From Anadara kagoshimensis (taxonomy: Eukaryota; Mollusca; Bivalvia; Arcoida; Arcidae), in assembly GCA_021292105.1 (NCBI GenBank), contig CM037869.1:7376204-7440203 (forward strand): DNA of 64,000 nt. The letters run 5' to 3'. The notes beneath the pieces were generated by a model. That model was not told where the DNA came from and did not search any database. It saw only the letters and a list, made by a program, of their open reading frames with translations. The position numbers were made by a program, and so were the translations under genes. Below are positions 20,423 to 31,339 of the stretch, piece after piece. Every line of letters starts with the position of its first letter. The first letter of the stretch is position 1.

Positions 20423-22869
20423 TAACTTATAATGAAGTATATGCTGATTTAAAACGGCTTGTCCAGAAGTACACTGAATAACAAAGTACTTGTCTTTTTT
20501 ATAAACAATTATGATTTTAACAATTCCAAATATTGGAATGTCATCCTCATAGTGCAGAACTAATGCACAACCACACTGATAGTTTAGACCATGAATTGAT
20601 ACAGCATCTGTCTCGTATACAATTAAATCATTATCAAGACTAACACCTAGAATTTGTGCAAACTGTGGAAATAAATTTGGATACTTTGCTTTGAATTCTG
20701 TTTCTTTCCCAGTAGAAACTGTGTCACCATCTTACAGAAAGTTATTTGATCTATTTCCATCAACGCCTGTTTGTTTTAAACACATGTACAACTGATGATG
20801 TCGACTAAGAGAATAAGGAAGATTTTTAATTTTTTTTTTATCTTTTTAGCTTTGAAAAAACCATGTTTCCCTTCAAAACGCATACAACCGTGATGTTTCA
20901 CCGGTCCATACTGTAACATTTGTTGCGGAAAATGAATTATGTAATGTTTCTTTGGAATAAAGGACGCTTTTGGATACAAAGTTTTATTTTTCCTGAGGTA
21001 TATACCAATCATTATTCTTAAGACTGCGGCAGTTTCTCTGTGACAATAGGAACTTAAGCACAGTATCACTATTTGTGTAAGTCCAAGAAAATTAATCCAG
21101 TATTCGTTATCCTCAGGTATTTTCTGGCCAATTATTAAAGGCAATACCTGACACAGTGTGAAAAGCGCATAGATGATGACTGCTTTACAGTTGTACAATT
21201 TTCAACATCGCCTTTCTCACAATTGGCCTCTGGTTGATTTTTTTTATGCAAGTAGCTATATTCAAATGATCTGATTTTATCATTAAGCCACTTTAGTGTG
21301 AATAGTTTCTGTGAGTAGACAAAATGACAACTCTCTCGGTAAAATTCCCGCTAAAATATATGCATCGGGTCTTGTACCAGTCCAGAAGTAATAGAAGAAT
21401 TCTGTATATTCATTAAACTGCTGCGCCCGTTCACACCCCACATTTTACTCCAATACCTCTGAGTACCTTTTGAAAGCTGATCAAGAAAATCAACTTGCTC
21501 AGCGTGCCTTTCATTTGTTCTCATGACACACTCCGAGTCAAGCGACTTGTTTTTCATATCGATACCTGTGACATCACACATTCTGCAATTTTTTAAAGCA
21601 AACGCAACTCCCTCTTTGAATTTCCCAAGCCAATTTGCTGCTAAGGTATCAGCTGGTACTATTACCAATGCACCCTGTATGTTTTCAGGTCGGTCATTTA
21701 TCAAGATTTCAGTTCCATTGTTTAAAATATTTGTACTTGATATAAAGTCATCCAGTAATTTTTCAATACCCCCTTCTTCTCTCACATCACTTGTTTTTGC
21801 AATAGCTGGATAGCATGCAATTTGGACCGATACTGGGGTGGAATATTTGCAACTGAGAAATAAAACATAGAAAGTTTGTGTTTGGTTATATGAGTGCCTA
21901 AAGGATTGACTATTTCAATATTATCAGTATTCAAAACAATCTGAAGAGCATGTGGGTTTTATTGAAATAAAGGATTAGATCTCACATATTCCCCATCACA
22001 AATATCATACATGAACTCATTTGCTGAAAAATGAGGATTCTGGATGCAGTTCCACACTTCAGGCAGTTGCAGTAACATGTTGAGAGACTTCAAAAATAGG
22101 ATATAATAACCTATTTTTTGTTTTTCAGTAATTACATTGTTTTTAGTCACATGGCGAACACCTAGGACTACTTCTTCTGGTTTTAGAAAGGGCAAATTTT
22201 CACATTTCTCATACACAGAGTATCGTTTAGTAGAACTATTAACATTATTCAGCATATGATCAATTTTGATATCTTTTAAAAATTCAGAGTTTATGTTCCT
22301 CAACTCTAGCTCTCCAGCAATTTGTTTTTTTAAGTGATCCAGTTGCGCATTCAACAATATACTTGTGGAAGAAACTATACTGTCGATTGCTGTTTGACTA
22401 ACAATATACTTGGCCTCTAATGCCATTGTAAAGAGTGCATTGTGGTGACTTAAACTGTCCCGACTATGAAATGGAACAGGATTTGTTTCGTAATCATCTA
22501 AAACCATGTTAATCTCATTGCAATTATTGACATTAGCTGGCTGTATATCTTCAATTTTATGCTTTCTATGAACATGCACTTTAAAAGTGTTCCATCTACG
22601 CGTTGTAAATTCGCAAGCTCCGACACCACAGGAAACCGAAAAACTTGGGTCATTTTTGTGATATCGGACGTAATGATTGCTAAATTTTCTAAATAAGCTG
22701 GTGCTAAAAGAACATAGATTGCATTTGAAACATTCTTCCTCTTCCATTTCGTTTCAGATTTGTCTATAATTATATCATACCGTCTCTGTAATTCACTCGT
22801 TGTTCTTGTAACAAAGGAGGCGCCAAAAGTGTCACTATCGGTTTCCGGTGTAACGCGCATGAATTCTGG

Positions 22870-23428
22870 ATACTGTGGCGGGAAAATTAAACACTTAGCG
22901 TTAAACTGAAAAAAACCGTTGTTGAACGCAAGGTGTTCAAAAAGTGAACACTTGGAGCGATTTAAGCGAAATTTGTAGAAAAAACAAATAAGGCATTATT
23001 TTGGTATAAAGCAAAATTAATTTGTCGATCTGAAACGTGTTTATCATTGAAAACAAAGTCATGCTCTCGCAAGCAGATCCACGTAAATTAATTTTTGAGA
23101 CTTTACATTGGGGAATGCATTTACATTGACAACAAACAAATCTTCCAATATTTTCTTTTACTTATTATATAGTTTGCAGACAAAAATAAATAAAATGAGG
23201 TTTAAAAATTCCGATTGGAAACCCAAGATCCAATCAGCTGGTTTATGTGAACACCACCCGTTAATTTTTTTGAACATCTAATGCTCACTTATTGAACACG
23301 TGTGTTAGATAATTGAACGCCAGTGTTCATAAAAGTATCCCCTTGAACACCGACATTCAAAATTGAACACTGTATGTTTATAAATTGAACGCGTCCGGAC
23401 GCGTCTGGCGTTTTTCATATTTACAGTG
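22870..23428. promoter_or_regulatory. Clustered subterminal motifs TTGAACAC/GTGTTCAA
   Basis: At least seven TTGAAC(A/G)C or complementary motifs occur in this 0.56 kb (for example 22922, 22935, 23292, 23313, 23343, 23363), plus related GTGAACAC copies. The block lies between the CACTG terminus at 23428 and the transposase start at 22747, where CACTA-type elements carry subterminal transposase-binding repeats and the promoter. A CG-rich inverted motif ACGCGTCCGGACGCGT sits at 23389-23404. The binding role is inferred. Confidence 0.5.
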
Positions 23429-23704
23429 TAGATTTGAAAAAATGGACTACTGTAAAAAATTAATGATTAATTATTGTAATTCAAAGAATCAATCTTGCAG
23501 CCAACAATATGAAATTTCATATTTTTTTTCAGTAAAATTGCAGAAAACATGTTATTTGTGTTAATAAAATATAGAAAATTAGGAAGAAATTTATTATTTA
23601 CTGTTCCAATACTGCTTGCAGTTGTAAATCTCTGTGTACATGTAGCTTCCAAGAAAAAAAAAAAGATTCCCAGGAAAAATGTATAATAAATAAATAAGCA
23701 ATAC

Positions 23705-24044
23705 CTTTAAGACTGTGCATTCCATGCTGTTTAGACGCATGTCCCCTAAATTTAGCAAAAGATTTGTACACTTTTTGACAAATCGGGCAAAATGTGTAAA
23801 TATGTTTCTGTTTCGGATTCTCCTATACTGGCGATTTAGAATTTTTCTTTACCGGTGTTTGTTTAACACGTTTAGCACAAGAGTGTCCACTATCACCACA
23901 AGTATCAAAATAATCATCGCTGTCCATATGGTGTTCAGAATCTGTGTATTCTAAAGGAATACAATCCAAATCGATATCATCACCCCAAGAAAAAAAATCT
24001 TCATAACGTTTCGCCATAGTAAAAATATGTGCACGTTTCAACAA
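23705..24044 (-). pseudogene. Acidic, C2H2-finger first exon, stop-interrupted
   Basis: From an ATG at 24044 (or 24017, MAKRYEDFFSWGDDIDLD) the frame is strongly acidic, then basic (AKRVKQTPVKKNSKS), then reads through an in-frame TAG to YTFCPICQKVYKSFAKFRGH and a second His (C-x2-C-x12-H-x5-H), ending at a donor GTATTG (23704). It looks like the N-terminal exon of a zinc-finger protein, possibly another transposon gene upstream of the composite element. The stop near 23825 makes it a pseudogene in this assembly. Confidence 0.45.
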
Positions 24045-24615
24045 TATTTGATATTTCTGTTGGTTGTTACCATGGCAACAGGAGTAAAATAATTGAATTA
24101 AGTGATTTTTTTAAAAATTATTGTTGAGTTACTGACAAACAAAAGCAATGAAAATGCATTTTTGACAGAATGTTGAAAAAATCAGTCTAAAATGAAGCAC
24201 ATCACCTAATACTGAAAATAATTCGTTATGTAAAAGTAGCCACGCTGATAAATAATATTTATTTCTTTTCTGTGTTACCACTGTGATTTAAGATCCAAGT
24301 CATATCTTCGGATAACAGAGATTGTTCTTTGTTGTGTTCCGACCAAATTGTTTTTGTTTTTTTTTTGCATCAAACTTTTACTTTTTGTGGAGCTTGTTTC
24401 GATGTAATTGGTTTTTCGCTTCAGTAGTGCTTGCCATTTCAAGTTTAATGCTATCTAGTGCCGTTTGATCCTCTTGTCCGGCTGTTTAAATATGTTTGGC
24501 TCGAATCATCGGCATTTTTTTCACGGTAAACACTCCCGTTATTGAATACAATTTTGGCTTTGACGATTCGTATTTGAACTATAGTCAGAAAGTGCTAGTT
24601 AGATAGAGCTAAAAA
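24045..24615. other. Non-coding, nothing recognised
   Basis: AT-rich, stops in all frames. Confidence 0.45.
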
Positions 24616-24617
24616 TT

Positions 24618-24905
24618 ATAGAGGGAGATGGAATAGGTCCGAATATCACCTCACTTTCCCGATGATGGCAGAGAAAAGAGAAAACAATTATTTGAAATCA
24701 AGAAACAATACGAGAAAGAAAAGATCGCGACTAAAGTGATAGGAAATAAATTAATTTTTACATCGAATGGAAGTGTTTTTACAAGGAAAAGGTTCCAATA
24801 CCAAAAGCTAATGAAGTTTTGGCTCCAAGGGAAAGTAAACTGGAATTAAGTTCATTGTCAGAAAGTACCCCAATAAACGGAAAAGGCAACGAATTCATCG
24901 GCTGA
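24618..24905 (+). pseudogene. LINE ORF1-like RNA-binding fragment
   Basis: Pieces in adjacent frames read IEGDGIGPNI, EKRKQLFEIKKQYEKE, VIGNKLIFTSNGSVF and, after a frame change, KEKVPIPKANEVLAP. This layout (charged helix ending in a K/R-rich segment, then a short beta-rich 'DKLxI-G' block) is typical of the C-terminal domain of LINE ORF1 proteins that precede endonuclease-RT ORFs. At least two frameshifts and a TGA at 24903 make it a relic. Confidence 0.4.
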
Positions 24906-25763
24906 GCCGCAAATGTCAAAACATATAACGAAACTCATTAAGCAGTGCGGCAAAGTATACGCAGTCCCCATACTATTAGTGCTACCCAATAATATATATG
25001 CATACAAATTCAAAGATAAGGATGGAAAACTGCATCAGGAACTAAACTTTTCAATCATTTAAACGAAAATGACTATGTGAATGTGCTTCTTGTAGTATCA
25101 GGAAATACACATTAAGTGCAATAATTTCTAAAACATTAAAACTTGAAGGTTTTAAAATACATAGTTATATCATATTTTTTACTTTCATTCCTAATAATGT
25201 ATCTAAAGGGTGTAGGTTGAGCTACTGTTTCTATCTTGAATAACTAACTACGTGTAATGCGTTTGTCTTAAATCACTTTTGAATTTTTATAGCCCATACC
25301 TTCTAATAAAAATTACATACATGTAAATGCTATCATGTTCTTACTAGTTGAATCATTGTGGGTTTTAAGATGGCGCTTCAAGTTAGATTTGTATTTCGAA
25401 ATAAACTGGCAGATTTCTTAACAGAACTTTCATTCTGCCCGTCAGGCTCAAACGACTTGTCCATGTCGAATACTTTAAACAAGTTAAGACGAAGCATCGT
25501 TTTGTCAGAGAACAAAGTTAATAACTTTCATGGCATAAGCGTGCAAAGCAAGCTAATCAGAACGCGCTAGCACGCCTTTTTCAGTTTGCATTGCACGGCA
25601 GTGGAGGTTATAGCACTATAAACTTCACATTTCTAGACAGTCTAGCCTTGTCTGGGATTTACGCCTTTGTCCCAGTAGAAAAGGCATGAAAGTATATATA
25701 ATACGTTCTTCGGCGCTGTAGAATGATAGAATCGGCCATAGTTATTTTACACATTCTTTTATA

Positions 25764-26196
25764 TTGAAGGGAGAACAACCTCCCCAATGTATCCCTTGTC
25801 AAGGTCAACAATCTATCCAACACATTTTGCTGGATTGTGTTGACTTTGCACATACAAGGGGTACTTTTTATTTAGCATTATCAATGCAAGATCTTTTTAG
25901 TAATGTCAGTGGACTTAAAATTTTAAACTTCCTTCGGGAAATTAACTTGTATCATAAATATAATTGTTTTAGCACATATAACACAGTCTTTTATTTATAA
26001 ATTGTCTGTGATATAACTGGTTTTTATCAGTTTAGCAATAGTTTTATTAAAAATTTAGTTGTTGTTATTTTTAATTTTTAATTTTAATACTTTGTGATAT
26101 TGATACTATTGTATATTTTACTTTTTCTAGCCGCGAATAGCTGCAATAATGCTGATGCGGCTTTAAACAATAAATCACTCTCTCACTCAAAATGAA
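25764..26196 (+). pseudogene. LINE ORF2 C-terminal zinc motif and 3' end
   Basis: The frame reads EQPPQCIPCQGQQSIQHILL followed by DCVDF and a LKILNFLREINLY helix: the C-x2-C-x7-H-x4-C motif and terminal helix of Jockey/I-group LINE proteins. The tail CTAGCCGCGAATAGCTGCAA ... GCGGCTTTAAACAATAAATC ends in a CACTCTCTCACTC stretch, typical of such LINE 3' ends. The rest of the ORF is absent, so this is a 5'-truncated insertion. Confidence 0.65.
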
Positions 26197-27060
26197 ACTC
26201 AAAATCAGCTAATGTATTTACCTTTCTTATAGCATCTCTTATATTATTCCTTATTAAAAATGATTTTGACAAATCCTTAAGGTGACACTTTGTTAAATTT
26301 AAGAAGGTTCTGATTTACATAGATGACCTTTACTTGACCTGACGCCATAATTGTGGTCATCTTGCCCAGTCGCTGAATATGCATTTGGATAGCATCTGCG
26401 TGAGCAACGTATTTCTCTAGCATCAAAAGTGTAAAAATGATAGGGTGGCAAAGTTTAGTTAAGCTTACTAATGTAATGTAAGGACTGACACAGCCATTTA
26501 GAGGGGAAGTATTACCCATAATTCAAAAATATAGCGATTGTTAACAATTACTAGCATATTTCTCAGTGTTATTCAAGTTGCATGTTTTAGTAAAAATGGT
26601 ATTTTGTTTTTTTTACATTTCAACATAAGTTCAGAAATAGAAGAGGCTAAACTGAAGTTTAAACCCAATTTAAACACTTTCTTAAAAGAAATTGGTGGCT
26701 ATAATAAAGGTTTATTCACTACCAGAAATTAGAATGAGTTATAGGACATATTATCGAGTTCACATACACTTCTATGCAATCACTTTGAGTTAGTTGAAGA
26801 AATATGATCGCCTAGAAAAAAGTATTAATCTTCTAAAGCCAGAGCTAGGTTGTAAATAAACTGCAACACTTGTCTATTATCCCAGATAAAGAGCTTCGAT
26901 AATTTGCATTAATCATTTTAAATTTTATTATTTCTTCATTACAAATAGAACAATTATCTAAAACATGCAAATTTTTTCTCCCTACTAGAATTGTAAAATT
27001 GAAAACAAACTTCACAGAAACTAATGAAAAATGTAATTACCGGAGTACAAGACTGTAGTA
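26197..27060. other. Non-coding, nothing recognised
   Basis: AT-rich. The minus-strand frame at 26277-26519 shows no domain or splice context and is not supported. Confidence 0.4.
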
Positions 27061-27063
27061 ATG

Positions 27064-27620
27064 TCATAATGTCTGCAGAACATGTAAGAAGATATTCTGC
27101 AATAATTCTTCATCTTGTTTTAGCAAATCTTGTTTAACACGTTGTAAAGCATCAACAAAGACAGAATGATTTATTCTGTATTTATTGCTATTGCAATCCA
27201 ACGTTATGAAAGTTTTAAAGAGTTTTTCAAGATGGGATGTTTCCACATTATCCAATAAGACAGTGCCTTTCACATGTTTAAGTGAGGACATTTCCTTTTT
27301 GTTATAGGTAACTGGGGCCAGGTCTTTTTCCTGTATTATTTTAGTTGATGGAGTTGTTGATAAAGATTTCAAACCATCAAACTGTTTCACTGAAAGGTCA
27401 AGTAATCTTTAAAGTCTTTTCGATCCGAGTTCCCAATACGCCAAGGGTAATCGATGCCGTTTTATCATCAATTACAACTTCACAGAATGGGATGGGTTCA
27501 GCTGAACTGTTGCCATTGTGGAAGGTTCTCTTTTGTACATCAATATTTATTATACTTGTAGTTGTAAGGAATGACAAGAAGCAGATTAATAATTGCTATA
27601 TCGTTGGAGATACAGATGAA
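27064..27620 (-). pseudogene. Uncharacterised coding remnant
   Basis: Two minus-strand segments have protein-like composition and join with a single-base shift near 27400. The first reads QLLICFLSFLTTTS...FCEVVIDDKTASITLGVLGT; the second, from about 27400 to 27064, reads LLDLSVKQFDGLKSL...HVKGTVLLDNVETSHLEKL...ALQRVKQDLLKQDEELLQN. The C-terminal part is predicted helical. No family was recognised. It could be an exon pair of a decayed host gene or a transposon protein. Confidence 0.3.
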
Positions 27621-27644
27621 TTTTTTGTTGGATCCTGCCTTTAA

Positions 27645-28128
27645 AGGGCTGTGTAAAAACTATCAATGACATACTATGTGTCTGACCTGTGCTACAAAAA
27701 GTTTTACCAATTGCTTGGTTTTCTACAAATGAAACTGTTTAAAGATAATGCTCTCTTTTACATGGGAAATTTAGCCACCAATCCACTTGGCCGGGAGATC
27801 TGCACTATTAATAAAGTATAAAGATTTTGGAGAACGATAAACATTTAACAGCTACTACAGACACTGCGATTACTGAACATGAAAACCAAAACATGGAAAG
27901 CTTCGTGAACATGGACAGTTCCAACTACACATGGTGTAAATGAAAACACTAAATAGATAAGTGTTTGCATAACTAAAAATGTTAATTGTTCGTCTTGTAG
28001 CAAAAGGTTTTCTGAAGAAACTTTAAATTTCATATCAGAATTCATAAGATGATCTAAATGTTCAATGAAATAAAAAATCTCTGCAACACAGCTAACTCAT
28101 AGTACCTTGAAAATGAAAACACATGATT
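27645..28128. other. Non-coding, nothing recognised
   Basis: No domain or repeat seen; the 27845-28045 minus-strand frame is unsupported. Confidence 0.4.
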
Positions 28129-28390
28129 AAAAACAAACATGTCCGAATCACAATCCAGAAGCAATGTAAAAACTTTGGAACTGACAAGTTAGGTTAGACA
28201 CGTGAACTTCCACCAGGGAGACGAGGCCCGGGTGCGCCGGAAGGGTAAGCACACCCCGTGTTTAGCTAGCTATACCTGCCACGTGTGTAATCAAAATTGT
28301 GTGAAAGGAACATGGAACTATGAGACGTCAAATATATCCAGGGCAATCCTGAATACAGAGACATCAAACTTATCAACAATACTGTGATGA
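28129..28390 (-). repeat. Retroelement 3'-end repeat, copy 2 (family A)
   Basis: Same sequence and orientation as the copy at 12824, extending further (through CCAGGGCAATCCTGAATACA to ACAATACTGTGATGACG). The shared longer portion with 40621-40885 shows the family is longer than the shortest copies. Confidence 0.7.
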
Positions 28391-28947
28391 CGGCTTTGAT
28401 AAGCCTAGGCTTGCAATATCCCCAAATCAACAATTTATTTGCAAGCAGCCTACTTCTTTGTACAAAGAGGCAATCTAAAAGGGAAAATCTCCAACATAAG
28501 TGTAATTTTTGGGCTGAAAGTGTAATGCATTAAACCTTGTCTGGAAATGATAATATTACTACTAATAATATACAATCGGGTAAATATTTCATTATATAGT
28601 CATTAAAGACATGGGAAAACAGAACTGTATTGTATATATACATGTATAATCAATTCACAAATGATTTAACATTTTGGTTTCGGCAGCCGTCACTTTTTTT
28701 TTTTTCACTGGATTCTTTGTTATCGATCTTCTCGAGCATATTTTTTATCAAATTCTGACTTCAGTTTTTTTTTTTTATCAAAATCCTTGTGCGATTTCGT
28801 CTGGATGTGTTTTCTAGTCATACTTTCCCGAGTGGGCGCAGGGTAATAACTCGAGAAGTGTCTAGTATGACAATTGGAAAAGAAAACGGGTAAAATTTCC
28901 GGATTTTTTAGGAGCGTAATATGTTGTTAGCGTACGAAATAGCGTAA
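28391..28947. other. Non-coding, nothing recognised
   Basis: AT-rich with T-runs at 28690 and 28766. Stops in all frames. Confidence 0.4.
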
Positions 28948-30452
28948 TAGACATTTCCCACTTCAATATACTGCTAACGCTGACTGTATACAGTATACAG
29001 TTGAGTGGGGGTCATTTCAAAAGATTAAATTTATTTTGTTGATACATTAAAGTTTAATACGGATATGGTGTACGGCCTGGTTATTACTAATTGGTATTCT
29101 ACAAATTAATCCAATTAATATATTTCATTAAGCTTTTAATTATTAAACGCGGATGACGTCAGATATCGTTAAATATTCTGTACAACACTTTAATCCCTTG
29201 AATATTCTACAGGGATGCATTCTGTTAAATTTTCTTTCTTCCGATCTAGAAAAGCGGGAGATTTTATGACAATCCAATTATGTGTTGAAGAATATATTTT
29301 GTCACCTAAAACCATACCTACAGTGGGAAGGAAAGAAATGGTAACGTAGTCCCTCCCAGTTGAAATTGTTGTGAGTGATATTGATATAAAAACACAAGGT
29401 ATATAACGAATTAGATTAGTGTTGTCCACTGTAACTTGTATGATATTAAAAAGAAAAGATATAAATAAATGATTAGAAAAAACTTCTATCCAAAAGGCAA
29501 GGACAATCTGCAACATCTAATTACAGAAGTAATATAGTTAGAGAACCGACAAGCCTAAATACATCATACAATGATGGATAGTAGCACCATCAGCTGTAAA
29601 GCAACCAGCAACAACACAAATGTCACATCGTCGTTTAAAATTGAAAGTAGTCTAGAGTAAAAAAAAATACAAAAAATAATAATAAGAAGAAATAAAATAT
29701 TAAAATGTAATAAAATAAAAACGCGAACCTACCGAGTGAGAACAAGACAGAGTTAACGAATTTCATCTTTCAGAAAATGCTGACACTATCAGACATTTTT
29801 CTACTTTTCATAAAATGCAAAACATGACTAATTAAAAATTAATTTGTATTTTTGGTCTTTAGTTTTATGACAATTGCATGTTATGATGAAGCTTTGTCCA
29901 TGCAATCTCGTATAAATACCCAAACACAATGTCTAGCAGTGCATGTTTAGTCCGACCAACAATAAAAAATAGAACTAATTTTGCCAAGTATTCAACATTT
30001 AAAAATAATATGATAGGACCCTCTAGACATTGCACATGTGTGCCTTAACATTAAATGTACAGTTGACATAACAAGTCACTGTTTACTCTGTGGGCGCATG
30101 TTTATTTTGTGGCAATACGTTATTAAACACACAACCAAATGTATAGTGCTTTACATCGGTCAATTAGATTAATTATATCAAGTAGTCAGTACAATTATGA
30201 TTTTCGTTGGAAAAAAAGAGATCATACCACAAGAAAAGTGATAAATAGTCTCGCTTATTCAACAGTTCATAGAATTTATTCCATATAAATTCTGAAAGAA
30301 ACTTTAATTCGATTTTAATGTTAGGATGTTTGAAAAAAAGCGTGAGAAGGCGTGAATGTATAGATATAATTATACTAAGATTTTGAATCGACCCCTCAAC
30401 CGTATAGCGTATACCGTCAGAGTTGGCAGTATATCGAAGTGGGAAATGTCTA
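28948..30452. mobile_element. TIR element, ~75-bp inverted termini
   Basis: TAGACATTTCCCACTTC at 28948 reading right and at 30452 reading left start inverted repeats of about 75 bp (28948-29022 and 30379-30452), with roughly one mismatch in eight bases, including palindromic GTATACAGTATAC / GTATACGCTATAC segments. The 1.5-kb body has one modest minus-strand ORF (29190-29516) and otherwise AT-rich DNA. No target duplication could be fixed. Probably a non-autonomous DNA transposon. Confidence 0.6.
29190..29516 (-). CDS. Hypothetical 108-codon ORF inside the TIR element
   Basis: Open without stops from 29516 to 29190. The N-terminal third is hydrophobic (VLAFWIEVF...FISFLFNII), followed by a beta-rich segment (IPCVFISISLTTISTGRDYV). 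No motif was recognised. Because it lies wholly inside the inverted termini it may be a remnant of the element's protein or chance. Confidence 0.25.
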   Translation of the reverse strand: MLQIVLAFWIEVFSNHLFISFLFNIIQVTVDNTNLIRYIPCVFISISLTTISTGRDYVTISFLPTVGMVLGDKIYSSTHNWIVIKSPAFLDRKKENLTECIPVEYSRD

Positions 30453-30459
30453 ATTTAAA

Positions 30460-31280
30460 CATGAAAAGTGTAGAAATTACGCAAAATCGTAATAGTAAAC
30501 GGGGGGGGGGGGGTCTGTGGTTGGCAAGGTGGCGTTACTAGACGTTATCATGGTTTGTTATCTACCCGTTAGTAACGTTATAGAATGTTTAAACACATAA
30601 TTAACACAACAAAACTGTCTGATCTCTTTAAGAATTGTCCCTGCTGACCTAATATAATCGGTGGGCGTATATCGCTAAACAATAGACAAAACATGTAGAT
30701 AAAATGAGCATACCAGACATGAAGAACTAGTTATTGAATGGCTTCAGGTCTGGTTTGCAAACAGTAAAAGAACAGAAAATTAACAAAACCTTGACAGTAG
30801 CGTAGTACGTTTTCTTTGATACATACCAATTTACATTAGGAGTGATATAATTTTATGCTAATAACTTTTATGAGGAAATTCCCAAGGATATTACCCGTAG
30901 TATTAAATTGTCAATATCAACGCATGTATTATCCACTTTCCTACGTGATCAATGAATTCAACATCTAGATGACTTGGACATTAAATACATTTACCCCGAT
31001 TTCGGAAGTTATCACATTTATAAGAAACATAACCTTGTTTTACTGGTGTAATAAAGGTGTTATAAATTTTATCACAAAATTGCCATGATACGTGAGACCA
31101 TATCCGTATGACTACATCCCATCTATCCGTATGACTACATCTCATCTCCCATATTAAACCACATCTCCCATATTACACCCCATGCAAAAATCCATATCAC
31201 TGAACGCAAATCCGAATAAACCAAAGCTTGAGGTATCTACATGTAAAAAGGCATTCCTACCATCTGCCTTCAATCAAGTT
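30460..31280. other. Non-coding with short direct repeats
   Basis: A run of 13 G lies at 30501-30513, and doubled ATCCGTATGACTACATC and CACATCTCCCATATTA units lie at 31106-31175. No gene seen. Confidence 0.5.
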
Positions 31281-31339
31281 CAACATTGCTAAACGTTCAT
31301 GAAACTTTCAGCCATGTTATAGTCAGTTTTCGATTCATA

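Larger units (their letters stand above)
16804..22747 (-). pseudogene. Zinc-finger/transposase-like protein (CACTA/Transposase_21-like), broken
   Basis: From the ATG at 22747 come C2H2-like fingers (CNLCSFSTS...H...H, then CEFTTRR...H...H), a helical region, an NPLGTHITKHKLSMFYFS block, GALVIVPADTLAANWLGKFK, QDPMHIF at 21351 and HYIIHFPQQM...GPVKHHGCMRFEGKHGFFK at 20900. A C-terminal VSIHGLNYQCGCA...IPIFGI block runs to 20430. The last exon resumes beyond the hAT insertion and stops at 16804. There are in-frame stops at 21959 and 21351 and frameshifts near 21820, 21200 and 20830. The pattern fits a recurrent animal transposon protein resembling CACTA transposases. That name is an inference from motif layout. 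Confidence 0.6.
13167..23428 (-). mobile_element. Candidate composite CACTG...CAGTG (CACTA-like) element
   Basis: The minus-strand 5' terminus is CACTG at 23428 followed by clustered TTGAACAC/GTTCAA motifs. The opposite terminus is proposed as CACTG at 13167-13171, with one TTGAACACC nearby. Both termini are flanked outside by TA. Between them, all on the minus strand, lie a zinc-finger/transposase pseudogene and then a CIDE-N gene. A tandem-repeat element and a hAT-like element are nested inside. The right terminus is fairly convincing; the left rests on CACTG, the TA flank and the gene ending just inside it, because TIR similarity beyond CACTG is weak. Confidence 0.4.

Noticed and set aside
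22498-22860. 120-codon minus-strand ORF
   Set aside because: Overlaps the zinc-finger start of the transposase pseudogene in another frame and lacks any motif.
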